From Candidatus Omnitrophota bacterium (GTDB lineage Bacteria > Omnitrophota > Omnitrophia > Omnitrophales > Aquincolibacteriaceae), in contig PLLJ01000008.1 of assembly GCA_003140935.1 (NCBI GenBank), forward strand, positions 1 through 48,437: DNA of 48,437 bases, given 5' to 3'. The number at the start of each line of letters is the position of its first letter. Position 1 is the first letter of the stretch. The notes under the pieces are model-generated. The model searched no databases and was not told where the DNA came from. It saw only the letters and a list, made by a program, of their open reading frames with translations. This document shows, piece after piece, positions 1 through 8,728 of the stretch. A program made the translations under genes and the position numbers.

Positions 1-1
1 G

Positions 2-334
2 ATGCCGATGTCATCTTCTTCGGTTCCGATGAGTTCGGGATTGCTTGAGGCGCTGCCGGTGCGCGAGGTCTTTGAGGCCTTTCCGACGATGCCCCGCGAT
101 GAAGTGAAGCGAAAACTTGACGGGCTCATGGCCACTTCACGGGAGAAGATCTATCAGCTCGTGTCGGGAGATGACACGGATCCCGCAAAGGTGAACCTGT
201 GGCTCGAGGCCATGGACCTTCTCTACGACTCCAAAGCGGCGCTTGACATGAATGTGAATCAGAAACTGATGGCGACGCGGCTTGCGATCAGGCTGGCGCG
301 GCTTTTTCCGTCTCAGAAAGTGGTTTCTTTATGA
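2..334 (+). CDS. holB: C-terminus of probable DNA polymerase III delta' subunit (partial)
   Basis: The reading frame is open to the left edge, so only the last ~110 residues are present and the true start lies outside the window. The C-terminal part is helical, and its end (LDMNVNQKLMATRLAIRL) resembles the closing helix of clamp-loader delta' proteins, which often carry a pattern of N-x-N-x-K-L. Delta' is part of the complex that loads the sliding clamp during replication. The stop overlaps the metG start as ATGA, so the two are translationally coupled; holB is commonly found just before metG and tatD, which supports the call. The ATPase region cannot be seen, so the identity rests on the C-terminal pattern and gene order only. 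Confidence 0.55.
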   Translation: MPMSSSSVPMSSGLLEALPVREVFEAFPTMPRDEVKRKLDGLMATSREKIYQLVSGDDTDPAKVNLWLEAMDLLYDSKAALDMNVNQKLMATRLAIRLARLFPSQKVVSL

Positions 335-1860
335 CAAAAACTTATTATCTGACAACGCCGATCTATTATGTGAACGGCAAACCGCACATCGGCCATGCCT
401 ATACGAGCATCCTCTGCGATACGTTCGCGCGTTTTCATCGGATGATAGGAGAGAAGGTTTTTTACATCACCGGGACCGATGAGCACGGGATCAAGGTCCA
501 GAAGGCCGCGCTTGAACAAAACAAGGACCCCAAAGCCTTTGTCGATGAGATCGTGCCTCAGTTCAAGGAACTCTGGCGTGTGCTGGGGATCCAATATGAC
601 CTCTTTATACGCACGACCGATGACTACCATAAAAAAACGGTCCAGAAAATCCTGAGCGACCTTGAGGCGAAAGGGGATATTTATAAAGCTTCGTACCATG
701 GCTGGTACTGCACGCCCTGCGAATCATTTTGGACCGCATTGCAGCTTAAAGAAGGAAAATGTCCGGATTGCGGCCGAGGGGTGGACCGGCTCGAAGAAGA
801 GAATTATTTTTTTAAAATGTCCACGTACCAACCGTGGCTCATGGATTACATCCAGAAGAATCCGGATTTTATTCAGCCGGAGTACCGCAAGAATGAAGTG
901 CTCGGTTTCCTGAAAGAACCTTTGGAAGACCTTTGCATTACCCGGCCCAAGGCGCGCCTCACATGGGGGATCGAGTATCCAGGGTCCAAAGACCATGTGG
1001 TTTATGTCTGGTTCGACGCGCTCGTCAATTATCTGAGCGGGGCCGGCTATCTTCAAGACGACAAAAAATTCAATTCTCTTTGGCCGGCGGACCTCCATTT
1101 GGTCGGAAAAGACATTCTTCGCCAGCACGCCGTTTTTTGGCCGATCATGCTCAAGGCCATGGGCGTCAAAATGCCGAAGCTCGTGTTTGCCCACGGGTGG
1201 TGGAAGATCGGCGGCGCCAAGATGTCGAAGTCGACCGGCAATGTCGTGGACCCGGTCGCGCTTGTCCAAAAGTACGGCAGCGATGTGCTCCGGTATTTCC
1301 TTCTGAACGAAGTCACGCTCGGTCTGGACGGTACTTTTTCCGAAGATTTGCTTGTGGAACGCTATTCGAGCGATCTCGCCAACGGTCTCGGCAATCTCTG
1401 GCACCGGACAGCTTCCATGATCGAAAAATACTTTGAAGGGAAGATCCCACAAGGGAAACCGGGGCATCGTCGTTATATTGCCATAGGTTTGTGGGAGGAT
1501 GTCTCGAAAGCGATGCTGGAGCATGATCCGCGCGAGGCGTTGGCCAAAATTTGGTTTGTGATCACTCGTTCCAATCAATTTGTGGAAGAAACGAAGCCGT
1601 GGGTGCTTGCCAAAGACCCTTCAAAAAAAGAAGAACTTGCGGACGTTCTTTTTAATCTGGCAGATAGCGTGGCGCATGTCGCGGTTTTGTTGCAGGCGTT
1701 TATGCCGGAGACTTCGAAAAAGATCCTCGATCGTTTGAAGATCACTGCCTATGAGAAGATCCAGAACGATTCCGATTTTAGCAAGCCGCTTGTGACGCCT
1801 GGAACCGTGATCGAAAAAGGAGAACCGCTTTTTCCGCGTCTTGATGAGAAGACGTCATGA
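331..1860 (+). CDS. metG: Methionyl-tRNA synthetase
   Basis: Class I aminoacyl-tRNA synthetase that charges tRNA-Met. The HIGH signature is exact at residues 19-22 and KMSKS at 297-301. A single zinc knuckle is formed by Cys127, Cys130, Cys144 and Cys147 in the connective peptide. With 509 residues it is the short form: the C-terminal EMAP-like tRNA-binding domain of the longer bacterial enzymes is missing. The start ATG overlaps the upstream stop (ATGA), and its own stop overlaps the tatD start the same way, so it sits inside a tightly coupled operon. Identification is secure. Confidence 0.98.
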   Translation: MTKTYYLTTPIYYVNGKPHIGHAYTSILCDTFARFHRMIGEKVFYITGTDEHGIKVQKAALEQNKDPKAFVDEIVPQFKELWRVLGIQYDLFIRTTDDYHKKTVQKILSDLEAKGDIYKASYHGWYCTPCESFWTALQLKEGKCPDCGRGVDRLEEENYFFKMSTYQPWLMDYIQKNPDFIQPEYRKNEVLGFLKEPLEDLCITRPKARLTWGIEYPGSKDHVVYVWFDALVNYLSGAGYLQDDKKFNSLWPADLHLVGKDILRQHAVFWPIMLKAMGVKMPKLVFAHGWWKIGGAKMSKSTGNVVDPVALVQKYGSDVLRYFLLNEVTLGLDGTFSEDLLVERYSSDLANGLGNLWHRTASMIEKYFEGKIPQGKPGHRRYIAIGLWEDVSKAMLEHDPREALAKIWFVITRSNQFVEETKPWVLAKDPSKKEELADVLFNLADSVAHVAVLLQAFMPETSKKILDRLKITAYEKIQNDSDFSKPLVTPGTVIEKGEPLFPRLDEKTS

Positions 1861-2624
1861 ATTTGACGGACACTCACATCCATCTGCATTTTCCCCAGTA
1901 TGATGCTGACCGGAAGGAAGTGATCGAACGGGCGATCCGGGGCGGCGTCAGTTCCTTTCTGAATATCGGCACCGATCTGGAGGATTCCAGGAAAGCTGTT
2001 GCGATCGCCGAACAATATCCGGAAGTTTATGCCGCAGTCGGATTTCATCCTCACGAAACGAAGACCGCCAATCCCGAAGATCTTGCCGAACTCGAAAAAC
2101 TTTTAACGCATCCCAAGGTGGTTGCGATCGGGGAGGTGGGGCTGGACTATTTTCATGAGCATTCGCCCCGGGGCGTGCAGGAGAAACTTCTGCAGACCTT
2201 TCTTGCCTGGTATGAACAATACCGAAAGCCCATCATTATCCATTGTCGTGACGCCTATGAAGATCTTCTGCGCATCCTCCGGGAACACACCAAGCTCCCT
2301 TACCGGGGAACGCTCCATTGCTATTCCTCGGATGTCGTGACCATGAAAAAATATCTCGATCTTGGCTTCCACATCGCTTTCGGCGGGGCCCTGACGTATA
2401 AAAAGAACGACGGGTTGCGTGAGGCTTGCGCGTTGTGCCCGAAGGACCGTTTGCTTCTTGAGACCGATGGGCCGTACCTTGCTCCCCAGTCAAAGCGGGG
2501 CAAGCGGAATGAGCCTCTTTACATGATCGAAACAGCAGAGTGTGCCGCGGGACTCCATGGCATGAGCGTGGAAAAAATCGCGGAACTGACTACGATGAAC
2601 GCGGAACGCCTTTTCGGCCTATGA
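1857..2624 (+). CDS. tatD: TatD family metal-dependent hydrolase (DNase)
   Basis: TIM-barrel amidohydrolase of the TatD/YcfH family, metal-dependent nucleases with 3'-5' exonuclease activity in characterised members. Metal-binding residues follow the family pattern: H7-x-H9 in DTHIH, E93 in GEVGLDY, H129 in IIHCRDA, H154 in LHCYSS and D204 in LETDGPYL. The length of 255 residues is normal. It is coupled by ATGA overlaps to metG before and the M50 protease after; the metG-tatD order is widespread in bacteria. The physiological substrate of this copy cannot be told from sequence. Confidence 0.95.
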   Translation: MNLTDTHIHLHFPQYDADRKEVIERAIRGGVSSFLNIGTDLEDSRKAVAIAEQYPEVYAAVGFHPHETKTANPEDLAELEKLLTHPKVVAIGEVGLDYFHEHSPRGVQEKLLQTFLAWYEQYRKPIIIHCRDAYEDLLRILREHTKLPYRGTLHCYSSDVVTMKKYLDLGFHIAFGGALTYKKNDGLREACALCPKDRLLLETDGPYLAPQSKRGKRNEPLYMIETAECAAGLHGMSVEKIAELTTMNAERLFGL

Positions 2625-3232
2625 TCTTCATAACCCTTTTATTTCTTCTTGTAGCGATGATCGTCCATGAGATCAGTCATGGGCTTGTGGCGCATTGGCT
2701 CGGCGATGATACCGCCAAACGCGCGGGACGCTTGACGCTGAACCCAATCCCTCATATCGATCCTTTCTGGACGCTTATTTTCCCGGCGTTGCTTTTTTTC
2801 ACGACCGGGGGGCGCTTCATGATCGGGATGGCAAAGCCCGTTCCGGTCGATTTTTCAAAGCTCAGGAATCCCAGGCGTGATATGGTCTGGGTCGCCTTGT
2901 CGGGGCCCCTGTCTAACATCCTGATGGCCGCGGTTCTTGCGTTCTTTTTCAAAATGACACATAATCAGTTGTTTCTTTATGGTGTTTACATGAATTTAGG
3001 CCTCGGAGCGCTCAACTTGATCCCCCTGCCGCCCCTGGACGGATCGCGTATCTTGGCCGGTTTATTGCCCGTGGAGTGGGCGATCCTTTATCTCAGGATC
3101 GAGCGTTTCGGATTTCTTCTCGTTTTGCTTTTTTATTTCGCCGGATTTTTGATGCCATGGGTCCGGATGGGGATGGATTTTTTCTGTTGGTTGCTCCGGG
3201 TCCCAAGCCTGACGCAGTGGCTCACCCAATGA
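2621..3232 (+). CDS. Site-2 protease family (M50) membrane metalloprotease
   Basis: A 203-residue integral membrane protein. The zinc-binding HEISH motif lies at residues 16-20 in the first membrane segment, and the third ligand Asp140 lies in NLIPLPPLDG, the conserved second motif of the compact, PDZ-less M50 group (YwhC/Rip-like). About five or six hydrophobic segments are visible. I chose the ATG at 2621 because it overlaps the tatD stop (ATGA) and places the HExxH at the usual distance from the N-terminus; an upstream in-frame start at 2540 would run inside tatD. The substrate is unknown. Confidence 0.93.
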   Translation: MIFITLLFLLVAMIVHEISHGLVAHWLGDDTAKRAGRLTLNPIPHIDPFWTLIFPALLFFTTGGRFMIGMAKPVPVDFSKLRNPRRDMVWVALSGPLSNILMAAVLAFFFKMTHNQLFLYGVYMNLGLGALNLIPLPPLDGSRILAGLLPVEWAILYLRIERFGFLLVLLFYFAGFLMPWVRMGMDFFCWLLRVPSLTQWLTQ

Positions 3233-3239
3233 GGGATTT

Positions 3240-4310
3240 ATGAAAAATTTGAAAGTACCGTTCGCACCGATCCGTTTCTCAAATAGCACCCTTTATCTTT
3301 TGGACCAGAGGAAGCTTCCGGTCCATGAAATTTGGGTCCCATGCCGGAGTTCCCATGCTGTCTGGAAAGCGATACGTACCATGGTGGTGCGCGGGGCACC
3401 CGCAATCGGCGTTGCGGCGGGTTATGGACTCTATTTGGGGATCCATTCCTTTCACGGAACAAGAGAAGGGTTTCTAAAGAAACTTCGCGCGCAAGCGGCG
3501 TATCTTGATTCCGCGCGGCCTACCGCTAGGAACCTTGCGTACGCGGTCGAAAGGATCGTCCATAGGGTTGCCACGAGCAAGGAAAGGCATGTTCCGAAAC
3601 TCCGGGATCTGGTGCTTCAGGAGGCTAAGGATATCCATACCGACGATATCCTTATTTGCCGGAGCATTGGGAAGTACGGTTCGAAACTTTTCAAGCCGGG
3701 TTCCCGTATTCTTACGCACTGCAACGCCGGGGGACTGGCGACTTCAGGGTACGGAACGGCGCTGGCGGTTTTCTTTGCGATGAAGGAAAAAAAGATCCCG
3801 TTCTTTGTCTATGTGGATGAGACGCGGCCGCTTTTGCAGGGAGCGCGCTTGACCGCCTGGGAGCTTTTCAAAAGCAAGATCCCATCGACTTTGATCTGTG
3901 ACAATATGGCGGCGAGCCTCATGCGGGCCGGAAAGATCAATGGCGTGGTCGTGGGCGCAGACCGTATCGCCATGAACGGTGATACGGCCAACAAGATCGG
4001 TACTTACGGTGTGGCCGTCCTGGCCCATGCCCATAAGATCCCTTTCTATATCGCGGCTCCTAGCACGACCTTCGATCTGAAGACGAAGACAGGGAAAGAC
4101 ATTCCGATCGAGGAACGGCCGCACTCCGAGGTCTCCGAAATGAACGGCAAGCGCCTCGCCCCGAAGGGCATGAAAATTTTTAATCCCTCGTTCGATGTGA
4201 CGCCGCACTCCTACATTTCCGGCATCATCACCGAAGCCGGTGTTTTGAGGCGGCCTTTCAAACGCTCGATCAAGACAATACAACAGCTTCTTAGGGATGG
4301 TGTCCAATAA
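3240..4310 (+). CDS. mtnA: S-methyl-5-thioribose-1-phosphate isomerase
   Basis: Converts methylthioribose-1-phosphate to methylthioribulose-1-phosphate in the methionine salvage pathway. The family shares its fold with eIF2B alpha; catalytic Cys161 in THCNAGGLAT and Asp241 in VGADRIAMNGD match the catalytic pair at nearly the same positions in the Bacillus enzyme, which argues against a translation-factor or ribose-1,5-bisphosphate isomerase role. Other typical blocks are RGAPAIGVAAGYGL near residue 55 and DETRPLLQGARLTAWEL near 200. The length of 356 is normal. A GAGGG ribosome site precedes the ATG, 7 bp after the M50 gene. No other methionine salvage gene is in the window. Confidence 0.97.
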   Translation: MKNLKVPFAPIRFSNSTLYLLDQRKLPVHEIWVPCRSSHAVWKAIRTMVVRGAPAIGVAAGYGLYLGIHSFHGTREGFLKKLRAQAAYLDSARPTARNLAYAVERIVHRVATSKERHVPKLRDLVLQEAKDIHTDDILICRSIGKYGSKLFKPGSRILTHCNAGGLATSGYGTALAVFFAMKEKKIPFFVYVDETRPLLQGARLTAWELFKSKIPSTLICDNMAASLMRAGKINGVVVGADRIAMNGDTANKIGTYGVAVLAHAHKIPFYIAAPSTTFDLKTKTGKDIPIEERPHSEVSEMNGKRLAPKGMKIFNPSFDVTPHSYISGIITEAGVLRRPFKRSIKTIQQLLRDGVQ

Positions 4311-4333
4311 AAGGGATGCTTCTGCGGAAAAAT

Positions 4334-5266
4334 ATGGACGAGTTCTCGTTTATCGAATATCTGAAAAAGAAAACACCTCTTTCTTCCCGGGTCTTGATCG
4401 GGATCGGGGATGATGCGGCTGTGTTGGAAGTCGACAAGAGCAAGAGGTTTGTCGTTTCCACGGACGTGATCGTGGAGGACGTCGATTTCAAGATCAAGAC
4501 GTTGAGTCCCGAGAAGATCGGTCGTAAGGCTTTGGCGGTCAATCTAAGCGATATCGCGGCCATGGGGGCGTTGCCCACGTCGTTTGTGATCAGTATCGGA
4601 AAGCCCTCTTATATCACGGCATCCTGGCTGAAGCGTTTTTATAAGGGTCTTTTGGCTCTGGCCAGACAACATCACATAGTGTGCGTTGGCGGTGATTTCT
4701 CAAGGTCTAAGGAGTTTTTTGCGAACGTGACGATCTTCGGCGAGGCTTTGCCGCGGCAAATGGTCAAAAGGTCCGGCGCGAAACCTGGGGATTGGATCGC
4801 AGTGACCGGCGTTTTGGGCGGTTCACTTTTAAAGCATCATCATGATTTTACGCCGCGTATCCGGGAAGGACTTTTTCTTGTTAAATATGCCAAGCCGACA
4901 GCTATGATCGATATTTCGGACGGTCTCGTTCAGGATTTGTCGCATATTTTGAAGGCTTCGGGGGTGGGGGCGGTGCTTGAGCTTGATAAGATTCCTGTTT
5001 CCCGTGATGCAAAAAAAATAAGTCGCGGGAACAAGGAAAAAGCGTTCGCAAGCGCCTTAAGCGGCGGCGAAGATTTTGAGCTTTTATTCACCGTATCGCC
5101 TCGGCGGAAGAGAAGGCTCGAAAAGATCTGGCAGAAGGAATTTCCTAAAGTGTCTTTGAAATGGATCGGCAAGATCGAGGGGAAAGCCCCTCACATCTCC
5201 TGGCGTCGGGGTAAAGGAAAAGTTGTGCCGCCCAAGCTTCCCCGGAAAGGGTTCTCGCATTTTTAA
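4334..5266 (+). CDS. thiL: Thiamine-monophosphate kinase
   Basis: Phosphorylates thiamine monophosphate to the cofactor thiamine diphosphate. AIR-synthase/ThiL fold with the Mg-ATP motifs GIGDDAAVL at ~22-30, FVVSTDVIVEDVDF, the AVNLSDIAAMGALP helix, GGDFSRS, IDISDGL and LSGGEDFELLF. I prefer the ATG at 4334 (MDEFSFIEYL), which gives the usual ThiL N-terminus and has a GGA 5 bases upstream; an in-frame ATG at 4316 would add six residues. It gives 310 residues, typical for the family. It follows mtnA closely and ends 1 bp before tsaE. Confidence 0.95.
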   Translation: MDEFSFIEYLKKKTPLSSRVLIGIGDDAAVLEVDKSKRFVVSTDVIVEDVDFKIKTLSPEKIGRKALAVNLSDIAAMGALPTSFVISIGKPSYITASWLKRFYKGLLALARQHHIVCVGGDFSRSKEFFANVTIFGEALPRQMVKRSGAKPGDWIAVTGVLGGSLLKHHHDFTPRIREGLFLVKYAKPTAMIDISDGLVQDLSHILKASGVGAVLELDKIPVSRDAKKISRGNKEKAFASALSGGEDFELLFTVSPRRKRRLEKIWQKEFPKVSLKWIGKIEGKAPHISWRRGKGKVVPPKLPRKGFSHF

Positions 5267-5267
5267 C

Positions 5268-5693
5268 ATGAAGAAACAAACAGTCATCACGACATCGGCC
5301 GATGAAACGGTCAGGTTTGCGAAAAGATTTGCCGTCGACCTTGAACCCGGTAGGGTCCTTTGCCTGGAGGGGCAACTCGGAAGCGGGAAGACCACCTTCA
5401 TCAAGGGGCTCGCGGAAGGTCTTGGGTTGAGGCGTCCGGAACAGGTGAAAAGCCCGACCTTTGTCCTGATGCATGTTTACAAGGCCAAGACGCCGCTTTA
5501 TCACTTTGACTGTTATCGTTTAAACTCCCTGGAAGAGTTGGAAAATATCGGTTTTCAGGATTTCATAAGCGATCCGCATGCCATCTCTTGTGTTGAATGG
5601 GCTGAGAAGGCGAAGGAGCTTTTACCCGAGACCGCCCGTCATATTCGCTTTGAGATCCTTGATGCTTCCCGGCGGCGTATCACCGTCTTCTAA
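5268..5693 (+). CDS. tsaE: tRNA threonylcarbamoyladenosine biosynthesis ATPase TsaE
   Basis: P-loop ATPase that works with TsaB and TsaD in making the t6A37 modification of ANN-decoding tRNAs. The Walker A GQLGSGKTT lies near residue 35, followed by the family blocks SPTFVLMHVY, LYHFDCYRL and CVEWAEKA. 141 residues is the normal size. The start at 5268 lies 1 base after the thiL stop; an upstream in-frame start would only overlap thiL. The thiL-tsaE neighbourhood is common in bacteria. The tsaB and tsaD partners are not in this window. Confidence 0.95.
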   Translation: MKKQTVITTSADETVRFAKRFAVDLEPGRVLCLEGQLGSGKTTFIKGLAEGLGLRRPEQVKSPTFVLMHVYKAKTPLYHFDCYRLNSLEELENIGFQDFISDPHAISCVEWAEKAKELLPETARHIRFEILDASRRRITVF

Positions 5694-5711
5694 AAAAAGG
5701 AAAGGTGATTC

Positions 5712-7037
5712 TTGATAAAAAAAATCATTAGGACGTCGATCCTCATAGGTTTTCTGGCGGCAGTTCTTTTGGTGGGAAAAAACAAGTGGATCGAATTTCG
5801 CGACAAGCCGGCGGGCGATCGTTTCAGTCACTCCTCATACAGAAAGGCCATAGATTTTTATCGAAAGATACTTAAGGCGGTTCCCTTTGCAGCCGGGCAT
5901 TATGCTTTGGCGGAGTCGTATCGGGATGAGGGATTGGAGAACCAGGCCGTAGAAGAATATAAAAAGACCTTGGAAATGGATAAACGTTTTATTCCGGCGT
6001 ATTTGGCTTTAGCAGACATTTACTACCAGCGGGAATCCCACGAAGAAGCATGGGATCTGATTCAAAAAGCCGAAGCCGTGATGTCGAACAATCCCGATAT
6101 CAAGGATCTGAAAAAACAAGCCTCTTATGGATATTTTCTTGAAGCTGGAGTGAAAACATTTGAGAAGGGAGACCGGTTAAAGGCTCGAGCGTTGTTTAAT
6201 CAAGCGCTCGCGTCGGGTCCCGATTCTGCCCAATTGCATTATCTGATCGCTTTAACTTTCGATGAGCAGCAGGATTTTTACCGGATCGAGGATTATCTGA
6301 AGAAAGCTGTCGAGCTGGATCCCAAATTTTATTTAGCCCGTAATTTTTTGGGCGATATTTATTTCGGGAAGGGTGATTTTCAGGCAGCGGTCGATCAGTA
6401 TCGGGCTTCTTTGGACGTTAATCGCGACGATCCTTCCATTCTTAACAATTTGGGAATGGCCTATATGAATCTCCAGCGGTATGGTTCGGCCATTCCAAAC
6501 CTGGAGAAAGCTTTGGCCTTTGATCCCGCGAACGTCGAATATTGTCATAATCTGGCGACTGTATACAGAGATTACGGAATGTTGGATAAGGCCGCTGAGG
6601 GGTTTCTTAGGATCATTCAGCTGAAACCCGATGATCCCAATGTTTATAATGACCTTGGCGATATCTACAGGAAAGAAGGACGGGGTGAGGAAGCGCTCGA
6701 GCAATATCGGGCGGGGATTGCATGTGGCAAGAAAGCACTTTCAGGGGGTGTCCGGGACCCCTCGCTTCTTGTTAATCTTGCGTATGCCTATAATGGAGCC
6801 CAAGAATTTCAAACGGCGAAAGATCTGGTCGAAGAGGCGCTCCGTAAGAATCCGGATGATCCCCAAGCCTACATGACTTTGGCGGATGCTTATAAGGGCT
6901 TGAAGCGCCCTGATGCCGCCTTGATTGCTTTAGATAAGGCAAAAAGTTTATCCCCCAAAAATTCTTTTTTTATAGACGAAGCCATTTCTCTTGCGAAAGA
7001 ACAGTTGGCAAAACAAAAGCAGTTGAGTGATTCTTAA
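5712..7037 (+). CDS. Membrane-anchored TPR-repeat protein
   Basis: A 441-residue protein with an N-terminal signal anchor (about residues 5-22, after two to three lysines) followed by roughly ten tetratricopeptide repeats covering residues ~45-430. Repeats show the W/L-G-Y-A-F-A-P pattern, for example FLGDIYFGKGDFQAAVDQYR and NLGMAYMNLQRYGSAIPNLE. Such proteins act as scaffolds for protein complexes, probably on the outer face of the inner membrane here. The start is a TTG at 5712 with an AAGGAAAGG ribosome site; the next in-frame ATG lies well inside the repeats, so TTG is the only sensible start. It closes the metG-tsaE operon. No specific function can be assigned. Confidence 0.85.
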   Translation: MIKKIIRTSILIGFLAAVLLVGKNKWIEFRDKPAGDRFSHSSYRKAIDFYRKILKAVPFAAGHYALAESYRDEGLENQAVEEYKKTLEMDKRFIPAYLALADIYYQRESHEEAWDLIQKAEAVMSNNPDIKDLKKQASYGYFLEAGVKTFEKGDRLKARALFNQALASGPDSAQLHYLIALTFDEQQDFYRIEDYLKKAVELDPKFYLARNFLGDIYFGKGDFQAAVDQYRASLDVNRDDPSILNNLGMAYMNLQRYGSAIPNLEKALAFDPANVEYCHNLATVYRDYGMLDKAAEGFLRIIQLKPDDPNVYNDLGDIYRKEGRGEEALEQYRAGIACGKKALSGGVRDPSLLVNLAYAYNGAQEFQTAKDLVEEALRKNPDDPQAYMTLADAYKGLKRPDAALIALDKAKSLSPKNSFFIDEAISLAKEQLAKQKQLSDS

Positions 7038-7133
7038 GAAAGCGCTTCATAAACGGCTTTTTGCCGCTGCCTGCCCAAGACGGATAAAACATAACCCCAG
7101 CAAGTTCTCTCCCTATAGGATAGTCTCTCATTA

Positions 7134-7158
7134 TGCATATTATGCAATATAATATGCA
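7134..7158. promoter_or_regulatory. AT-rich perfect palindrome upstream of radC promoter (operator-like)
   Basis: Two perfectly complementary 10-base arms (TGCATATTAT at 7134-7143 and ATAATATGCA at 7149-7158) are separated by GCAAT. The palindrome ends 9 bases before the -35 box of the radC promoter, the position of an activator site or an upstream operator. No helix-turn-helix gene lies beside it, so the binding protein, if any, is unknown. The 7038-7133 part of this intergenic stretch shows no convincing terminator. Confidence 0.45.
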
Positions 7159-7167
7159 AAAAAAACA

Positions 7168-7195
7168 TTGACAGGAAAGGGTGTCAGGTTATGAT
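7168..7195 (+). promoter_or_regulatory. Sigma70-type promoter of radC
   Basis: A perfect -35 TTGACA (7168-7173) and a -10 TATGAT (7190-7195, five of six) are separated by 16 bases. Transcription would be expected to begin about 6-7 bases after the -10, that is at or next to the radC ATG at 7201. The mRNA would then be leaderless or nearly so, and no ribosome site is seen between the -10 box and the start codon. Confidence 0.6.
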
Positions 7196-7200
7196 AGGCC

Positions 7201-7881
7201 ATGATTAAAAATATCCGAGAGTGGCCCGAGAACGAAAGACCGAGGGAAAAACTACTTCAAAAAGGGACAGAGTTTCTTTCCGATGCCGAACTTTTGGCCG
7301 TGCTCTTTGGGCATGGGACGCGAGGGCAGGATGTGGTAAGTTTTTCGCGAAGTTTGCTCCTTCAATTTGGAGGTTTACGCGGGGTTCTGGCCCAACAGCC
7401 GGCGTCTTTTAAAAAAGTAAAGGGACTGGGTTTGGCCAAGATCTGTATGATCTTCGCCGTTCGAGAGATAGGCCTCCGTCAGCTTCGTGAAAAAATGATC
7501 GGGCAGAATTTCGTTCGCAGTCCTCAAGCTGTGACCGATTATCTCACTGCCGCGCTCCGGGACCAGAAGCGCGAGATCTTTAAAGTCCTCTTTTTGGACA
7601 AGGCGCTTCGCATCATCGGCGAGCGCGATCTTTTTTACGGGACGGTCGACGAGGCCGCGGTCCATCCGCGCGAGATCGTGAAGGCCGCGCTGGAGTTCCA
7701 CGCCTCGAGCCTGGTGCTTGTCCACAATCATCCCTCCGGTAAAGTCGAACCAAGCCGCGAGGATTATGAAATCACTCAGAAGATCAAAGCTGCCTGTCAA
7801 ACGGTCTCGGTCCGGGTGTTGGACCACATTATTATCGGCGAGAACCGATACTTCAGCTTTTCCGAGCGAAACTCGTTATGA
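7201..7881 (+). CDS. radC: RadC family JAB/MPN-domain protein
   Basis: A 226-residue member of the RadC (UPF0758) family: an N-terminal helix-hairpin-helix region (RPREKLLQKGTEFLSDAELL, then a VKGLGLAKI hairpin) followed by a JAMM-type metal domain with H175-N-H177 in HNHPSG and D188 ten residues on. The family was once linked to DNA repair, but this is disputed and the true activity is unknown. It is transcribed from its own promoter and probably as a leaderless message. The gene converges with the minus-strand HAD phosphatase; only 33 bases separate them. Confidence 0.95.
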   Translation: MIKNIREWPENERPREKLLQKGTEFLSDAELLAVLFGHGTRGQDVVSFSRSLLLQFGGLRGVLAQQPASFKKVKGLGLAKICMIFAVREIGLRQLREKMIGQNFVRSPQAVTDYLTAALRDQKREIFKVLFLDKALRIIGERDLFYGTVDEAAVHPREIVKAALEFHASSLVLVHNHPSGKVEPSREDYEITQKIKAACQTVSVRVLDHIIIGENRYFSFSERNSL

Positions 7882-7914
7882 AAACTCATCAAGGGATCAG
7901 ATCCTTCGGGATAC

Positions 7915-8598
7915 TTACCTGAGGCAGGACATAAAGGCGGGGATGTCGGTTAGATCTTGAAGAATGTGGTCCGGCGGATCTTTCCTGAAGTGTTCCCGGT
8001 TTCTGCCGTTGGTGAGCACGGCGATGCTTTTGAGTCCGGATTTTTTGGCGGCCGCGATGTCGTATTCAGTGTCTCCGATCACGAAGACCCTGTGTTTCTC
8101 AAAATGTTCGCGGGCGAGTTCTTCTGAATAGGCTATCGCCGCGAGGAGGATCTGGTGGCGTTCCCTGGCATCATTTCCGAATCCGCCGGTTAAAAAGTAG
8201 TGTTCGACCGCGCCGCGCTTGAGTTTCATGCGCCCGGCTCGTTCAAAGTTACCGGTGGCGAGTGCGAGGAAGATGCCCGGATCCCGGGAGAGATATTCCA
8301 GGATCTCGATAACGCCCGGCATCAGTTCGAAACGCGATGACTCTTGGATCCGCTCTTCAAAGATCTCTTCGTAGCGGTCCATCAAAAGTTCAAATTCTCC
8401 CGGAGAAAGCAACCGGCCAAGTTTGCGCTGGGCCACTTCATCGAAAATGGCCGGGTCCGTCTTCCCATGAGGGTCGAGGTTGCCCCAAGCGTTGGGGATC
8501 TCGAAGATCTCCTCAAAGGCCTCCTCAAAAGCGATCTTACCGGCGCCACCGGTGAGCAAGAGTGTCCCGTCGATATCAAAAAGAAGAAGTTTTTTCAT
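7915..8598 (-). CDS. HAD superfamily phosphatase (Gph/phosphoglycolate-phosphatase-like)
   Basis: The only clear minus-strand gene. The 227-residue product begins MKKLLLFDIDGTLL with motif I (nucleophile Asp8 and acid Asp10), an alpha-helical C1 cap, motif II in LALATGN, and motif IV in VIGDTEYDIAAAKKSG. These are the features of HAD hydrolases of the Gph/PgmB group; the substrate could be phosphoglycolate, a sugar phosphate or a nucleotide and cannot be fixed. I chose the ATG at 8598 because motif I then sits at the usual place; an in-frame start 20 codons upstream would run through the first hairpin repeat. The start codon itself lies in the arm of that hairpin, so initiation may be affected by folding. 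Confidence 0.85.
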   Translation of the reverse strand: MKKLLLFDIDGTLLLTGGAGKIAFEEAFEEIFEIPNAWGNLDPHGKTDPAIFDEVAQRKLGRLLSPGEFELLMDRYEEIFEERIQESSRFELMPGVIEILEYLSRDPGIFLALATGNFERAGRMKLKRGAVEHYFLTGGFGNDARERHQILLAAIAYSEELAREHFEKHRVFVIGDTEYDIAAAKKSGLKSIAVLTNGRNREHFRKDPPDHILQDLTDIPAFMSCLR

Positions 8599-8650
8599 GG
8601 CGCCCAAGTCTTTATTTTCTTTTTTTGAACGGTGACTTGGGCTGTCATGA
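8595..8650 (+). repeat. Hairpin repeat unit, copy A
   Basis: First of five related hairpins. The inner arms GCCCAAGTC (8602-8610) and GACTTGGGC (8634-8642) pair perfectly around a 23-base pyrimidine-rich loop that starts TTTATTTTCTTTT. A single unpaired T at 8643 is followed by an outer stem (TCATGGC against GTCATGA, one G-T pair). The downstream part resembles the tail of copy E (ATTTATTTTTT, then GGAGGATCATG). It overlaps the start codon of the HAD gene on the other strand. Confidence 0.75.
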
Positions 8651-8728
8651 TTTCCCATTTATTTTTTCGATGGAGGATCATGGATGGAATTTTATCATGG
8701 GGTTGAAAAAAAGGTATGCTATATTACC

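Noticed and set aside
5223-5267. Longer TsaE with an earlier start
   Set aside because: The extra residues lie wholly inside thiL and are not part of the TsaE family.
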